Part shown: piece after piece, positions 1-12,400 of the stretch
Numbering within the stretch: the first letter of the stretch is position 1
Layout: each line of letters opens with the position of its first letter
Origin: Branchiostoma floridae
Lineage: Eukaryota > Chordata > Leptocardii > Amphioxiformes > Branchiostomatidae
DNA: 64,000 nucleotides
Assembly (NCBI RefSeq): GCF_000003815.2
Contig: NC_049985.1
Location: 4,678,234-4,742,233, forward strand
Direction: 5' to 3'
The notes under the pieces: model-generated
What the model saw: the letters and a program-made list of their open reading frames with translations, nothing else
Database searches by the model: none
What the model was told of the DNA's origin: nothing
Position numbers and translations under genes: made by a program

Positions 1-136
1 TATAGGGACACTTGTCATCCCTGAGGGCATGGTTTGCAGTACACCACAAAATATTCATTCTCAAAGACCATTTCCTCATGTTCCCCATGACACATATTTA
101 GATTCCTTTTTACTAGATGAGGAAATAGACAAGAGA

Positions 137-280
137 TTATATCTCCAGGCAAGACAACTGCTCTGAAGAGCCAACCAGTATCCAACTGTGGTGGCCTGCT
201 GGATACTGGTTAGCCCTCAGGAAACAGTATTGCCTTGTCACTGATAGATCTGCTTGGAGATTAGACAAGAATGGCAAATA
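137..280. mobile_element. MITE-like hairpin element, copy 1
   Basis: The right end reads TGATAGATCTGCTTGGAGAT and the left end a degraded ATCTCCAGGCA. An inner inverted pair (AGCCAACCAGTATCC against GGATACTGGTTAG) gives a foldback shape. The same ends recur at 10085-10262 and 58728-58897, so this is a dispersed non-autonomous family. No coding potential is seen. Confidence 0.6.
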
Positions 281-1676
281 CACTTGCAATACACACCTGT
301 TATTTGCAGATTTTCTTTTCAATTGCTTTTTCTAATTGCAGAGAAAAATTGCAATTTAGCAAGGATTTGAAGGAATAAAAATATTAGTTGTATCATTAAC
401 GTTAATCACATATTCATATTGCAAGGAAAAAAAGAGAAATGAATTGAATATGAAGTACCGACCATATCTACCATAAATTCACCTATTTAAGTTATTAGGT
501 TATTTCTTGGAAACTTACCTTTGAAACACACATATTATTCACTTTGTCATGATTTAAGAGTAGAAGCTTACCTCGAATATCAAACCAACAAAATCATTTC
601 AAGTTTTACAGTACTAACGTTACTTCTGCCCCTGACAAGCCCAGCTCCCCTTGTTTTGGTTGATACACTACTGTGACACTGGCCATTGACCCCTGTAGGA
701 CCTTTCAGTGCCACCAGGAGGTGCCGACTCCTCCCAGCTTTCCTGATACCCTGAACAACAGTTTCCTACTGGCTTTTCTTTTCAGTACAGTTTCCACCCA
801 CTGCGTTGCAGCTGTTCTCCAAAAAAAATCTAGATTTCGCATAGAAAATAAAATTGTCATCGGTTTGGTACATTTTGCATAAAACGTGTCCTGACATGAA
901 CAAGGGGGCAGAAAGGTAAAACGTCAAAATCCTACTCTGTAATTTTCCTAGTTCTTTGACAACCACATGGCGTCCTGCCTGGGCATTCCCCTCTGTCTTC
1001 TTGTGTACAGCGGGCAAAACAAAGAAGTGCGTCGGCAAGAGAAGCTGTCTGCCCCGTAGAGATGTGTTGCAGCATGCCGCTAAAAATCACAGACGACCTC
1101 ACCTCGGGTGCAGCAACGGTTTTTCTCAAATGTGCCACCACATGCCAAGCAAGGCGACTGCAAGGTTGTCTACTCCACCTGGCTCCTTTTCCTTCGCCCG
1201 GCCGGCTCCTTCGAGGTTCGGCGCCACAATCTTCGCGACAATCTACGACCTAACACGATCCCCTCACGACTGCACTAGAGTCGGTCGCTATCGGAAATGC
1301 TGTAGGGAGAAATACCAAGACAAAGAGAGAGCGCCAATACCTTGTGAAAAATGCAGGAACCTCTCAAAAGCAGATGTCTTCCGCCAGTAGCTGGAGACAG
1401 ACGTGTTAGAAGCGGATCCCAGACGGCTGAGGAAATGTTGTGAATAAATTATGCAGGATTAAAAGCCATGACTGTCATTGGCTCGGGGTCGTGGGAAGGA
1501 CAAGGAGGAGACAAATTCAGCTCATCAACACCCAAGGATGACGAGGGTATCATTCTAAAGAAATGAATAACAAAAACAAAACAAAGAAATCAGTTTTGAC
1601 TCACAATGTTGCCACTTCTTTTCTTCACCGCTGAATTCTCAGAGAGGGATCAACCGTGAAATGTAAACCGTTACAC
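281..1676. other. Upstream spacer, no gene confirmed
   Basis: I see no convincing gene. The part from about 1040 to 1280 is richer in CG dinucleotides than its surroundings, and on the minus strand it contains a donor-like GAG|GTGAGG near 1095-1105. This could be the first exon of a head-to-head gene running off the left edge, but no downstream coding exon can be recognised. Open frames here have no family resemblance that I can name. Confidence 0.3.
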
Positions 1677-1690
1677 GTTGCCACGGTAAC
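1677..1690. promoter_or_regulatory. RFX X-box candidate
   Basis: GTTGCCACGGTAAC matches the X-box consensus GTNRCC-N(0-3)-RGYAAC at every constrained position with a 2-bp spacer. RFX factors bind such sites in front of ciliary genes, and BBS genes are known RFX targets. It lies 1.7 kb upstream of the BBS7 start codon. That is far, so it would need an upstream non-coding exon or a distal or bidirectional promoter. Confidence 0.5.
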
Positions 1691-2319
1691 GGTGACTGCT
1701 ACAGTATTTGCTACATTGCAGAATTGTTAACGTTACACTGAGTTTTGGGGGTCATGTAAAAATTTTCGGACCTTTGGGGGGACTTTTTTTTCAAGATCCC
1801 GAATACACATTTAAATGCGAAAGCTGGACCCCTGCCGCGTTGCTCATGATCTGTTTTCAGGAACCGACAATTATCATGAGCCGGCAAATTATACCAAGGA
1901 ATATATAATCAACGATAAAAGCTCCTTAATTATACACATCCAGGGTTATTGTTTCTGATTCTATTGTTTTCTTGTTCTCGTAAAGTTGTGAAAAGAAAGA
2001 GAAATGTTCCCGCGTGCACGTCAAACTTCGAATGGAATATTTTCTTGATAGTGGAGAGAACGTATCAGATTTCTTGAATCAAACCTTGCTTGAAATTGAA
2101 TCTTTGATAGTTTTGTGACAACATTCTAAGACTTTGAGAGTTGAAAAGATAATCATCCAAATCCAGACATAACGTTACAACGGTTGCAAATGCAAAACGA
2201 AGTTCAGTTCTTATGCTTTACGTTTTGACATTTAAGAATGAATGAGAAAAGGACAGCAATTTCCTTGGTGACAGCAAGTTTTTTTTTTCTCCAAAACTGT
2301 TCGAGGAATGATTACAAGG

Positions 2320-2356
2320 AGGTTTTATCAAGTTGTTTTTTTTCTTGATAAAACCT
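2320..2356. repeat. Perfect 13-bp hairpin
   Basis: AGGTTTTATCAAG and its exact reverse complement CTTGATAAAACCT are separated by an 11-nt T-rich loop. A related half-site (GGAGGTTATATCAA) occurs near 2840. It is probably the remnant of a foldback element. Confidence 0.5.
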
Positions 2357-3407
2357 CATTGACATTTAAGTTATGTTTGAAAAAATAACTTTGCTTGTTG
2401 GTGAGTCAAATCAAGGATCATTGGTCAAATCAGAGTTTCCTTTTAATAAATTAATTGGTCAAATTGAATGCCGCAGACTTGAGCCAATTATTTCCCAGAT
2501 ACTGAGATAGGAAAAACAACACCCAATCGCCTTTTTAACCTCCTTGATCAGACCGATCAGACTGTCCATCATATAATAAATTAGCAGCTCAACCAATGAT
2601 CTAATATATAAACTAGCTATTAAAACAGCCGTCAAAACGTAGAATCACAAAAATGCACGAATGACTAGTAAACAAAAAATAATATCTAGATAAATAGATA
2701 AACTAGATAAGTATTATTATTATTATTATTATCATTAGAACTGCAAAATAAAACATGAAAATGCAGAGATTTGACGGACATGCATCCCCTCTTTCATTGG
2801 CTGGCGATATAATTGTGACGGTATCATTCGTTGAACCAAGGAGGTTATATCAAACTGTGATGGACAATTACCAGTCCTGGCCTGGTAGATAATGAACAGT
2901 CCCCAAGGTCTCTGCGTTCGCGCCATGCATGCAGACGAAGTGTCATTATTTCAAATTTCCCGCCATATTTTCCCAGTGAACCGAATGTTAGGCTTCTCTG
3001 ATTGGTCAAATTGTATGTAGTGTGACCAATAGGAGTAAGACTTTGCAGACATTGACATTCTCTTGACCAATCACAATGCAACACACTTAACATACGGGAA
3101 AATCATCACATTTTTGGACTGGGAAATTGTACAGTGTTTACGTCTTAATTTTAGCACGTTTTTTACGGACTTTGCCCCCGATAGGACAAAAACATTTTCA
3201 AAATCTTGAATCAGAGCGTTAACCTGGAGGCATATGATGTAGCGGGGGACGGTGAAAGAATGCAGTTAGTTCATGCGACCGAGTATCGCTTCTGCCCCCC
3301 TCCCCACGCTACTGCTTAGTTACAATCAACAACTTGTTGGAGCGTTTATTTGGGCGATTTTTTTTATTTTTCATCGCTGGTTGAGTGCACGTAACCGAGC
3401 TGTCAAG
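2357..3407. other. Spacer and likely BBS7 promoter / 5' UTR
   Basis: The sequence is AT-rich with a short (TTA)n run at 2711-2732. The last 150 bases before the BBS7 ATG contain a C-rich patch and a T-rich patch. No clear TATA box is seen. The transcription start cannot be placed from sequence alone. Confidence 0.35.
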
Positions 3408-6400
3408 ATGATGGAACTAAACCTATCCCGTGTGGACTACACACAGGTCAGCGTTGGCGTTAATTGCATTGATTTTGATTATTGCACTTTTGCCTTCGAG
3501 CAGATGTTTGGGGATGGTTTGAGATATTTTTGATAGTCCAATTATCATTATTCTGTTAGAGGGTCGTCGAAGTCATGTGATCATTCCTTTAAACCTAATT
3601 GCTTTGATTTGATTTGATATGATCAGCACATGATTGTAAAATCAACAAAGAATTTATCTTAGAGACATGATGCAAGATTTATGTCATTTTAATTATGATG
3701 AATGAAAAGGGACGAAACGTCAAGATTACAGACTATCTAAAAATCATAGCAAGATATTAAGTTCATTTGATACTGCTCTGTTTCTCATTTTTTATACCTT
3801 GTTTTCTGAATGGCGTTATTTAACAGGTGGCCGTCACCTCACCCAAGACTATGAAGCTGCTTCCAGCATCTGGGAAGAGGGCTACACAGAAGGTAAGTCT
3901 ACTTATGGTATTTCCCGTTTAAATGGTACCTGTTCACAGATCAGTTCCCAAAACTTTGTGGTAATTGTAATTTACTTCCTGAAAAATATATCAGGTCAGA
4001 GTCTGTAGGTGCAACAATCCATTTTTCCCGAACAATTACCCTGGGAAACAGACGTCCTCATTGCTGAAGATAATAGAAAAATTGACTGCCTGAAGAGATA
4101 ATAAACTGAGATCAGAAAAGAGGAACTTTGGGATGATTTGTCCTGACAAGAAGCCAAGAAAAATGTAGCCTGGTATCCCAGTCCCACACCTATCATAGCC
4201 TATGAATCATAGTCTCTTCTTTCTTCATCTCTATTTGTGTGGGAGGACAAAGAAAGAGACTCATCAGCTATGATAGGTGTGGATACCAGGCGAAGAAAAA
4301 TTGTCATTATTTACTGTCTGAACTTTTAATGAAACAGACAAAAGTAGAATTAAAAAAAAACAACTTTGAAATCTATGATTTTGTTTGAAACTAGGCTTCT
4401 GAACAAAGTATTTCTGGAAGTACAATGCTAGTAACATACAGGTGCACAGCTCACAGACACCTTCAATTGGGTAATCACTTTATGTGGGAAAGAATGTGAC
4501 CATTGCCTCAAATGGTAAAAAAAACTCTTGCCCAAGTTGCATAAAACAATGTCTATATTTCCAGACTTTTGAGTTGAAAGTAGCATGCTAAAAGGCATAC
4601 TAAAATCACGCTCCTTGTGGCCGGCCCTACAGTTGGAAAGGAGGTCCTTTATAACCCCAACCACCGAGAGATTGTGTAATCACAGGCTGTCTGAAAGGTT
4701 ACCAATCTATAAAGAAATACCTTGGGGGCACATCCCCCTATAGTTGTTTTAAATCTTTCACAGTTGCTACCCTGGTTTCCCCTCTTAAAATTAAACACAA
4801 TTTACTTTTTAGTCTTTTGGGAATGTTTACACTAATGTTTAAGAACAAGACTTCGATGATAATAGGTCAGATAATAGGTACACACAAAAAAATAATTGGA
4901 TGTTTTATTTGCAGGTTACCGTGGGTGATCACGAGGGAGTGGTGACATGTTTTGGGATGAAGAAAAAGGAAACAGTGGTAAGCATTAGACACTATGGTAT
5001 ATGTGGGTGTGTAGCTGTTAGTGTTACAGTTATTACCCAGGTGGTAACACAATCCTACTGGCCGTTGATATGTATCAAATTCTGTCATATCAGATGAAAG
5101 GGGTTTAGTCCTAGGGTCTGCACCAAATCGGACATGTTGTGAGAGATTTCAATTGTCCATTCAGATGGTGACATGAAGTCAAAAACTCCTTTGTATGAGG
5201 GATCTTCTAACGTTTTCTTGATGTCCATCCTCACGTAAAAGAACCCAACACACTTATCAAGAAGAGTGGTGGCGACCCGGTATGCTTTGCTAAATTCCCA
5301 GCCCCAGCAAAACTGCACATCACTACAGCTACCAAAAAAGCATTACATATCATCTCAAACATTAGGCTTCAAGTACAATAGAAGAAGGAGAAAGGTCCAG
5401 AGTCTTCTTTTCCTCGGACCTTTGTATGCGACAGTAAATATTGTGAGAATTCCAGCATACCTAACATGACAAACACATCACAGGGACCTTTGTGACTTTG
5501 TTGTCCCAACACGACCAGTGGGTGTGTAGCTGTTACTGTGTTATGCCTGACCTCACACACACACCTGAAGGTCAGGCCAATTATTTCAAGAGTCCCTTCA
5601 ATGCCAGGTTGTTGCTCCCCAAAAAGCAACCTTGGTATATGTCACTACCAATTCAAATTGAAAATTGAAGAGCGTTTTAGTCAATATCTCTCCAATCAGC
5701 CTACTTGGTATGTTTAACTGTTTTGTTTTTGACTCCAAATTGACTTTTGTCAGTTAAAAATGTTCAAGTCTTTTACCTAGAAAGAGATGGAAATAAACAT
5801 CCAGTCAAACCTGTACCTCCACACTGTACCACTTGGCCATTGATACATAGTTGGCTATACATGGTGAAGAAAAAAAAAGTACTTGACATTTGTACAGGTC
5901 ATCAGTCCCACAGCATTTTTACTATGTATAGTCAACTATGTATCAATGTGGAGGTACAGGTTTGACTGGATGTTTATTTCCATCTATTTCAAGATAAAAG
6001 ACTTGAACATTTTCATCTGACAAAAGTCAATTTGGAGCCAGAAGTTTATGCTTTTGGTGTGTCTGTTTATCGGTGTGTATGTGTGTGTGACAGCATAACT
6101 AAAGAATCTATGGATGGATACTGATTTTGGTACTAGTGGGTAGTAGTAGTAGTAGTAGTCTACTGGTGGGTAGGTGTCTAGAAAACAAACTCCTTTTTTG
6201 GTATCTTGTGTTCTGGACATAATTTGTTAGTGGTTGGTAGATCTTGGGGCAGAGAGTACTAATAAGTGCTGTAAGTTTGGGCCCTCTAGCGGGTCTTTTG
6301 GAACTGCAGGAGCTGATTTTGTTTCAAACTCCTTGTTGTTTCACCTGCAGCCAGTCTTCAAGACTCTGCCCAGCCAGGGGATCAAGCGGCTGGAGTTGGG

Positions 6401-9400
6401 CGGACCGCCTGGTTCCATTGCCGACCGGATCTTCGTGTCCTGCGGTACGGAGGTCAGAGGTTACACCAAGAAGGGGAAACAGTTCCTGGGGTTTAACACT
6501 AACCTGGCTGAGCCCCCGCAGGCGATGTGAGTTACCATGGTTCACTTTTCTGTCATGTGTATTGAGCACAACTACTCAAGAATGTATTAAAACCACAGTA
6601 ATAAAACCACGGCAAACATTTTAAGATTTATGGTAGCTTAGTCATGGACTAATGATGTTCTTTTTTTTAGAAATACTTCTCGAATTCTGATGTTTTCAGG
6701 AACTACAATATTAAGCTTCAGTTCCTGTTGTGCAAAATTGTGATGTTCATGAAAATTTGCCATTTGATCCTCTGACAATGAAAACACATGAACTTAGCTA
6801 AGATTTTTACAATGACCTCAGGCTTGTGGAACAATCTTATCAGACTTATAACCCTTGATGGTAAGTGCCCTCTAGCAGACAGTACAGAAATTGCAGTATA
6901 GAAACACACAGTGACACCTGCCAAAGAAACAATATCGGTACTACAGTAAATGCATTTAAGGTTGTAGTGGTTTTATATTCATGGTTTATAATTGTTGATG
7001 TTTGTGTAAAATGAACACAACATTGTACACTGCCAATTGATTCCCAATAAAATTGAATTGTAATTGAATTGTGAAATGAAAACCCCTGCAAACCCTCCAT
7101 TTTCTCCTTACTGTGATATTGAATTGGTGCAAACGTAAATACACTATACTTCACTCCTGGGGGGGGGGGGGGGGGCAAAAAATGTTTTACGTGTTTATAC
7201 AGTACCCCCAAAATTATATACAAGAATTATTTCACTCTACCAATGCTAGATAAGATTGCGTAAACTAGAGCACAGGACCCTACAATATGCCGATACTTGA
7301 CTGAGATGAGCAAGGGACCAGTCCCTGGCCTAAGCACTTAGACAGGACCAATTCTAACCAATGTTTTTCCTCTTTCAGGTACGTGACAGGAAGTGACCTG
7401 TTCCTGACAGGGACCTACGTGTTCAACCACTTCCACGACCTGAAGGACCAGAACTACTTCCTGGCTCCAGACAAGATCAACGATGTGCTGTGCCTGCCGC
7501 TGGAGAAGTTCTCTCTGCTGACTTCAGTACTGGCCTGTCAGGACAGGGTGCTCAGGGTGCTGCAGGTAGGAACAAATGAATGAATTGTTTATTTCATAAA
7601 AACATATTGCAGTCCATTGGCTGTATTGCATACTTTGATACACATAGAACTACATGTACAAATAATGTGTTAAAAATTTGCTATGAATTATTCACAAAGA
7701 AGAATGACAAAAGGTTTTGCTCACCAAGCAGTGTTCAGCTTTGCGTGCTAATACTAGTAGAGCACCTCTCTGGCAACACCACAAGGTTGGAGGCCCTTCT
7801 GGTGACGACAGTGTGAAAGATAGGTTTGTCTAAAAAATTATAATAATAGCATCTCTGTTGAAGTTGTTGATGATGATAATGCTCTTCCCATTCCCATTTA
7901 AGATGCTTTTTTATTTGTTTTTGTAGGAGTCAGACCTTCTGTATGAAGTGGAAGTGCCTGGTCCACCACAGACACTCTGCCTCATTAACGGCAATGGAGG
8001 TAAAATAGTGGAGTAGTTACATGCACAGTTTGCAGTGGGATTAATCCTTGGAAATGTCTGTCTGGTAGGAACTGCATGTTTTCAGATGCTGAATAACTAA
8101 TGTGTAAAACTATTATTTCATTCAGTTACAGAACTGGTACACGGATATTTTTCATTTTGGATTTATAGCTGAGAGATTAATTTTCACAGTATCACATTTC
8201 AAACTGTTAACAGTACCCCAAACCAGCATGTAACCTAGTCTTAGTTAAGATGATATTACACCTATTTTAGTGTGAAATGTTTTCAGAAATGAATAACAAG
8301 TCATGTAAGGCAATGATAGCAGTTTGCTCAATATGATATTATGTCGTAATGAGCAGTAGAAATACAATACTGGACAGACATGCAAAAAAAAAGATTCATG
8401 ACCATTGATTGATTCTCTCCATAGGTGTTGAGGGGAATGAGCTGTTGTATGGAACATCTGATGGGAAAGTTGGGATGGTGCAGATCAACAGGTTCGTATC
8501 TATATTAAGAATGGTTTACTGAAATTTATTTACGTAACAATATGGAGTTTATTAATTCTGGACATCTCATGTAGATATGTTTCTTGGAAACTATGGTGTA
8601 TATTGTGCAAATGTGCAGGTTTTGAGGGGCCAACCAACATACATGTGTATTTGATGTGAACATCCTTGTTCTGGATCAACGCACGCCAGCCAACAATTCC
8701 AGATTTGGCTACTGTAATTTCAAAAGATGTATTTTTGTTGTTTATTGTCTCATTGATTAACTGATTTTTAAAATCTTCTTTCCTATCAGTTTGTCCCCCA
8801 GTCACAGATGGGAGCTGCCCAATGAGAAGGGCCATGGAGGTGAAGCAGTCATTTATCAGTTAACAAAATATTTGTCCAGTTTCATAAAAGAGAACAAAAA
8901 CTAAAAGTTATTGTAATTTGTTATTGTAATAAGTAAACGTTAAGTGTTCTAATCAAATCATATTTTAGACATGTATAAAGATATGATGTAAGCCTTTTCA
9001 TGGATCAAATTCTGCATGATTGTGCAATTTAATGTATTTCTGTCAATATGTCAAGGAAGCATAAACAAAAGCATGTCTGAACAATATCATATATCAAGCA
9101 TGGTCCAGACAAGGATGACTATGCATGCACAGTTACATCCATGAACCAGCTTATTGTACACGCTCACCAGAATGAATAAGTCTTACTCTTGCCCCCTACT
9201 ACAGGTACCCTATGTCTGAACAGTTACGACATTATGTCTGTTTTGCACTAGATTACATTTGAATAGTGTATGGTGAGTCATAGAAGTGTTTTAGCGCATG
9301 AGAGTGAGCTTTATTTTTTAGCCCAATTAAGAAGCAAATACAGTACATAATATACAATATGTTATATTTGTACTTATTTAACCCTTACCCTACCACAGGT

Positions 9401-12400
9401 ATCCTGTGCCTGGATAACTATGACATCACGTCAGACGGCGTACAGGACCTGCTGGTAGGACGGGACGACGGGCTTGTGGAGGTGTTTGGGTACAACGAGA
9501 CGGACGAACCTGTGCTACGCTTCAGTCATGTAAGATTTGATAGTCACTTTTAGGGGGTCTGTGGATTTCTTCCCACTACAATAGCAACAATCCTGATGTA
9601 CAATCCGAGAGCTGTTGTCATCTACATGTAGGTGAGAGCAAGTAAAAAGAACTGGTGGGAACAATGTAAGACTATGATCACATTCCATCTATTACTATTT
9701 ACTTCACCACAAGGAAGTGAAGTATTGTTTTGGGGGCTTGACCCNNNNNNNNNNNNNNNNNNNNNNNNNNNNNNNNNNNNNNNNNNNNNNNNNNNNNNNN
9801 NNNNNNNNNNNNNNNNNNNNNNNNNNNNNNNNNNNNNNNNNNNNCAGTTAACTTTCTGTATGCTTGCCAGAAGGTACACTCAGGGGGGTGAAGTCTGCTT
9901 TCTCTGATCACCTTGTAGAAATAGGTTCCAATGCATGAGAAGACTGTCTGGATATGATAAAGGCTTCTTCATTTTTACAAGACTTAATCATCGTCAGCTG
10001 TTGTTATACATGTACCTTTTGTAAGATTGTGTTTGTTGTAAACTCTATAAATGGATCATGACTAACTCCTTGAACAAACGTAAAAGTTAATCTCCAAGCA
10101 GATCTATCAGTGGCATGGCGGTATGGAAATTCACGGACCAACCATGGCCAGTACCCACACTGTGACAGGCTACCTGATGCTGTTGGATACTGGTAATGGC
10201 TCTTTGGATACTGCTTTGCCACTGATAGATCTACTTGGAGGTTGCATACATACAACAGGAGATTACACAAGAGTGTGACTAAATACAACTTCCTCTACCT
10301 GTCTACAGCAACTGAATGAGAGTGTGACGTCTATCCAGGGTGGGGTGGTCGCTACAGCTGGGTATGATGAGATAGTGGCTGCCACATATGCAGGTATACA
10401 TACTGTATCTCACATTTTATGTGCTCACTCTATTGTATGCTGTGACATCTTGTCATCCACCCAAAAGCCCTGTACAATCCTGTTTCTGTAAAGCCCCCTT
10501 TAAAGTACACAGTGATCCCCGCGCAACCAAAATTTGATTTTTTTTTCGACCATTGTGCATTACGTGAAAGTATGATAGATATCAGTTACAGACAAAAAAT
10601 TATGTATATGAATTTGTCAAATATTAGTTGCTCAGCAGTCAGACCATAGTAGAAAGAGGTATAAAGGACTAGTAACATTTTTGTTCGTTGTACCCCAGGC
10701 TTAATTAATTGTTGTGCATGAAGTTAGAAGAAAAAGTTCTTAAGTTTGTACTTGATAAACAACAGTAGCACATGCCGTCCCTGTCCAGGCTGGATCCAGG
10801 GTTTGACCACAGAACCTCAGGAGAAGGAGGCTGGGCCGGGAGACGAGGTGCAGGTCAACGTGGAGACTCAGGCCAGGATCAAGACTCTCAAGTAAATACA
10901 GCAACTTCTCTTCGGCTGTTAAACTTTGATACATTTTTTTCATTAAATATATGCCTCTCCTATATTTCAATTGTAAATATCTGCTTGTCTACACTCTTTT
11001 ATTTTTAAGCCTGGTGCAGTTTAGGAATGATAAAATGTGACATATGAACTCTGGATGGAACTGTCATTGAAATTTGATTGTTTTGTCATAATTGCCTTAC
11101 CTTGCCAAATAGTCAGCCACCCTTTGATAGAAAAACAATTTGAGTTTTTGCCTTTAACACTGGAGAGAGTTCTGATTATCTCTGAGTAGCTCAGTCCTTG
11201 TAACAGCATGGTAACGGGGTTCAAACAGGCATTCTGAAGTTTGATCTCCGTTACACTGCTTCTATTAGATATTTGATTGTCAAAATTACTATTTATTTGA
11301 TTTGATATTGTTATCGATTACTGTTAATGTTATGTTGCATGTTTGTATGGGGTTTTCCCCACAGGGATCTTTGAAAAACGCCAGCCAGGCGACATGAAAC
11401 CCTGGTCAAACAAAAATAACAAACAAACAAACTATTCTGTGTATAGAAGCGATCAAAAGAGCAAACAAGTGAAAGATATGCTGGACTCCAGGCTATTGTA
11501 TTGAAGTATGTCTGATCAATGTTTTCAGACAAGAACTGGAAGAGATCCAGCAGAAAGTTGCGCGGGAACGTGAGAAGTACCAGGCCACGGCCCACAGCAG
11601 CAAGGCCATCTCAGCCGTCCCCTTCTTCAACATTAACGACAAGTTCACCCTGAGTAAGGACGACGCTAGTTACACCCTGTCCCTGGAGGTCCAGTCAGCC
11701 ATTGATAATGTGCTACTTCAGGTGAGGGGCTGTTCATTTGAGGATTGACTTTCTATGTGTATTTCTATTGTGATATACATGTAGCTTTCTGCATTTCTTT
11801 TACCTCCATGAAAAATAGAGGTATTGTTTTGAGTGTGTCTGTCTTGGTTTCCAGATATATTTTATCAGCATAACTTAAGAACCTTTGGATGGATTGTTAT
11901 GACATTTGATATGTGGGTATGTATCAAGAGACAAAGATCAACTTTTCCCTTGTCAAAAAACTCACTAAATTTTGAAAAATACATTGCAATAGGTATCAGG
12001 TTACAACCAAACCTGTTACATCTTTTATATACCAAAATTGTAAGACTTTAACTCGGACATTCTTTTGTTTAATTCTCAATGTCTTTCATCAGGAATATAG
12101 ACACTTATCCCTGCTTACATGATACAATGTAATGTTTTGTCCTGTCCACAGAGTGATGTGCCGATAGACCTGCTGGATGTGGAGAAGAACTCGGCTGTGG
12201 TCAGCTTCAGTGCTACAGATCCTGAGGTGGGAACTCTACATTGTACATGTAGAGATCCTCAATCAAAAATGACAGCCACTGGGTGCCACTTTCGATCAAT
12301 TTCGGTTGTGGAGTAGGGTATGAATGCCCCTTGGGATGGCAAAAAAGTGGTTGCTGTTTGGGTAAGGTTACGTAGATGTTTGGTCAGCAGAGGGTCTTAA

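Noticed and set aside
956-1390. 144-codon plus-strand frame
   Set aside because: No domain, no signal peptide, no flanking exons, and composition as expected from a moderately GC-rich spacer.
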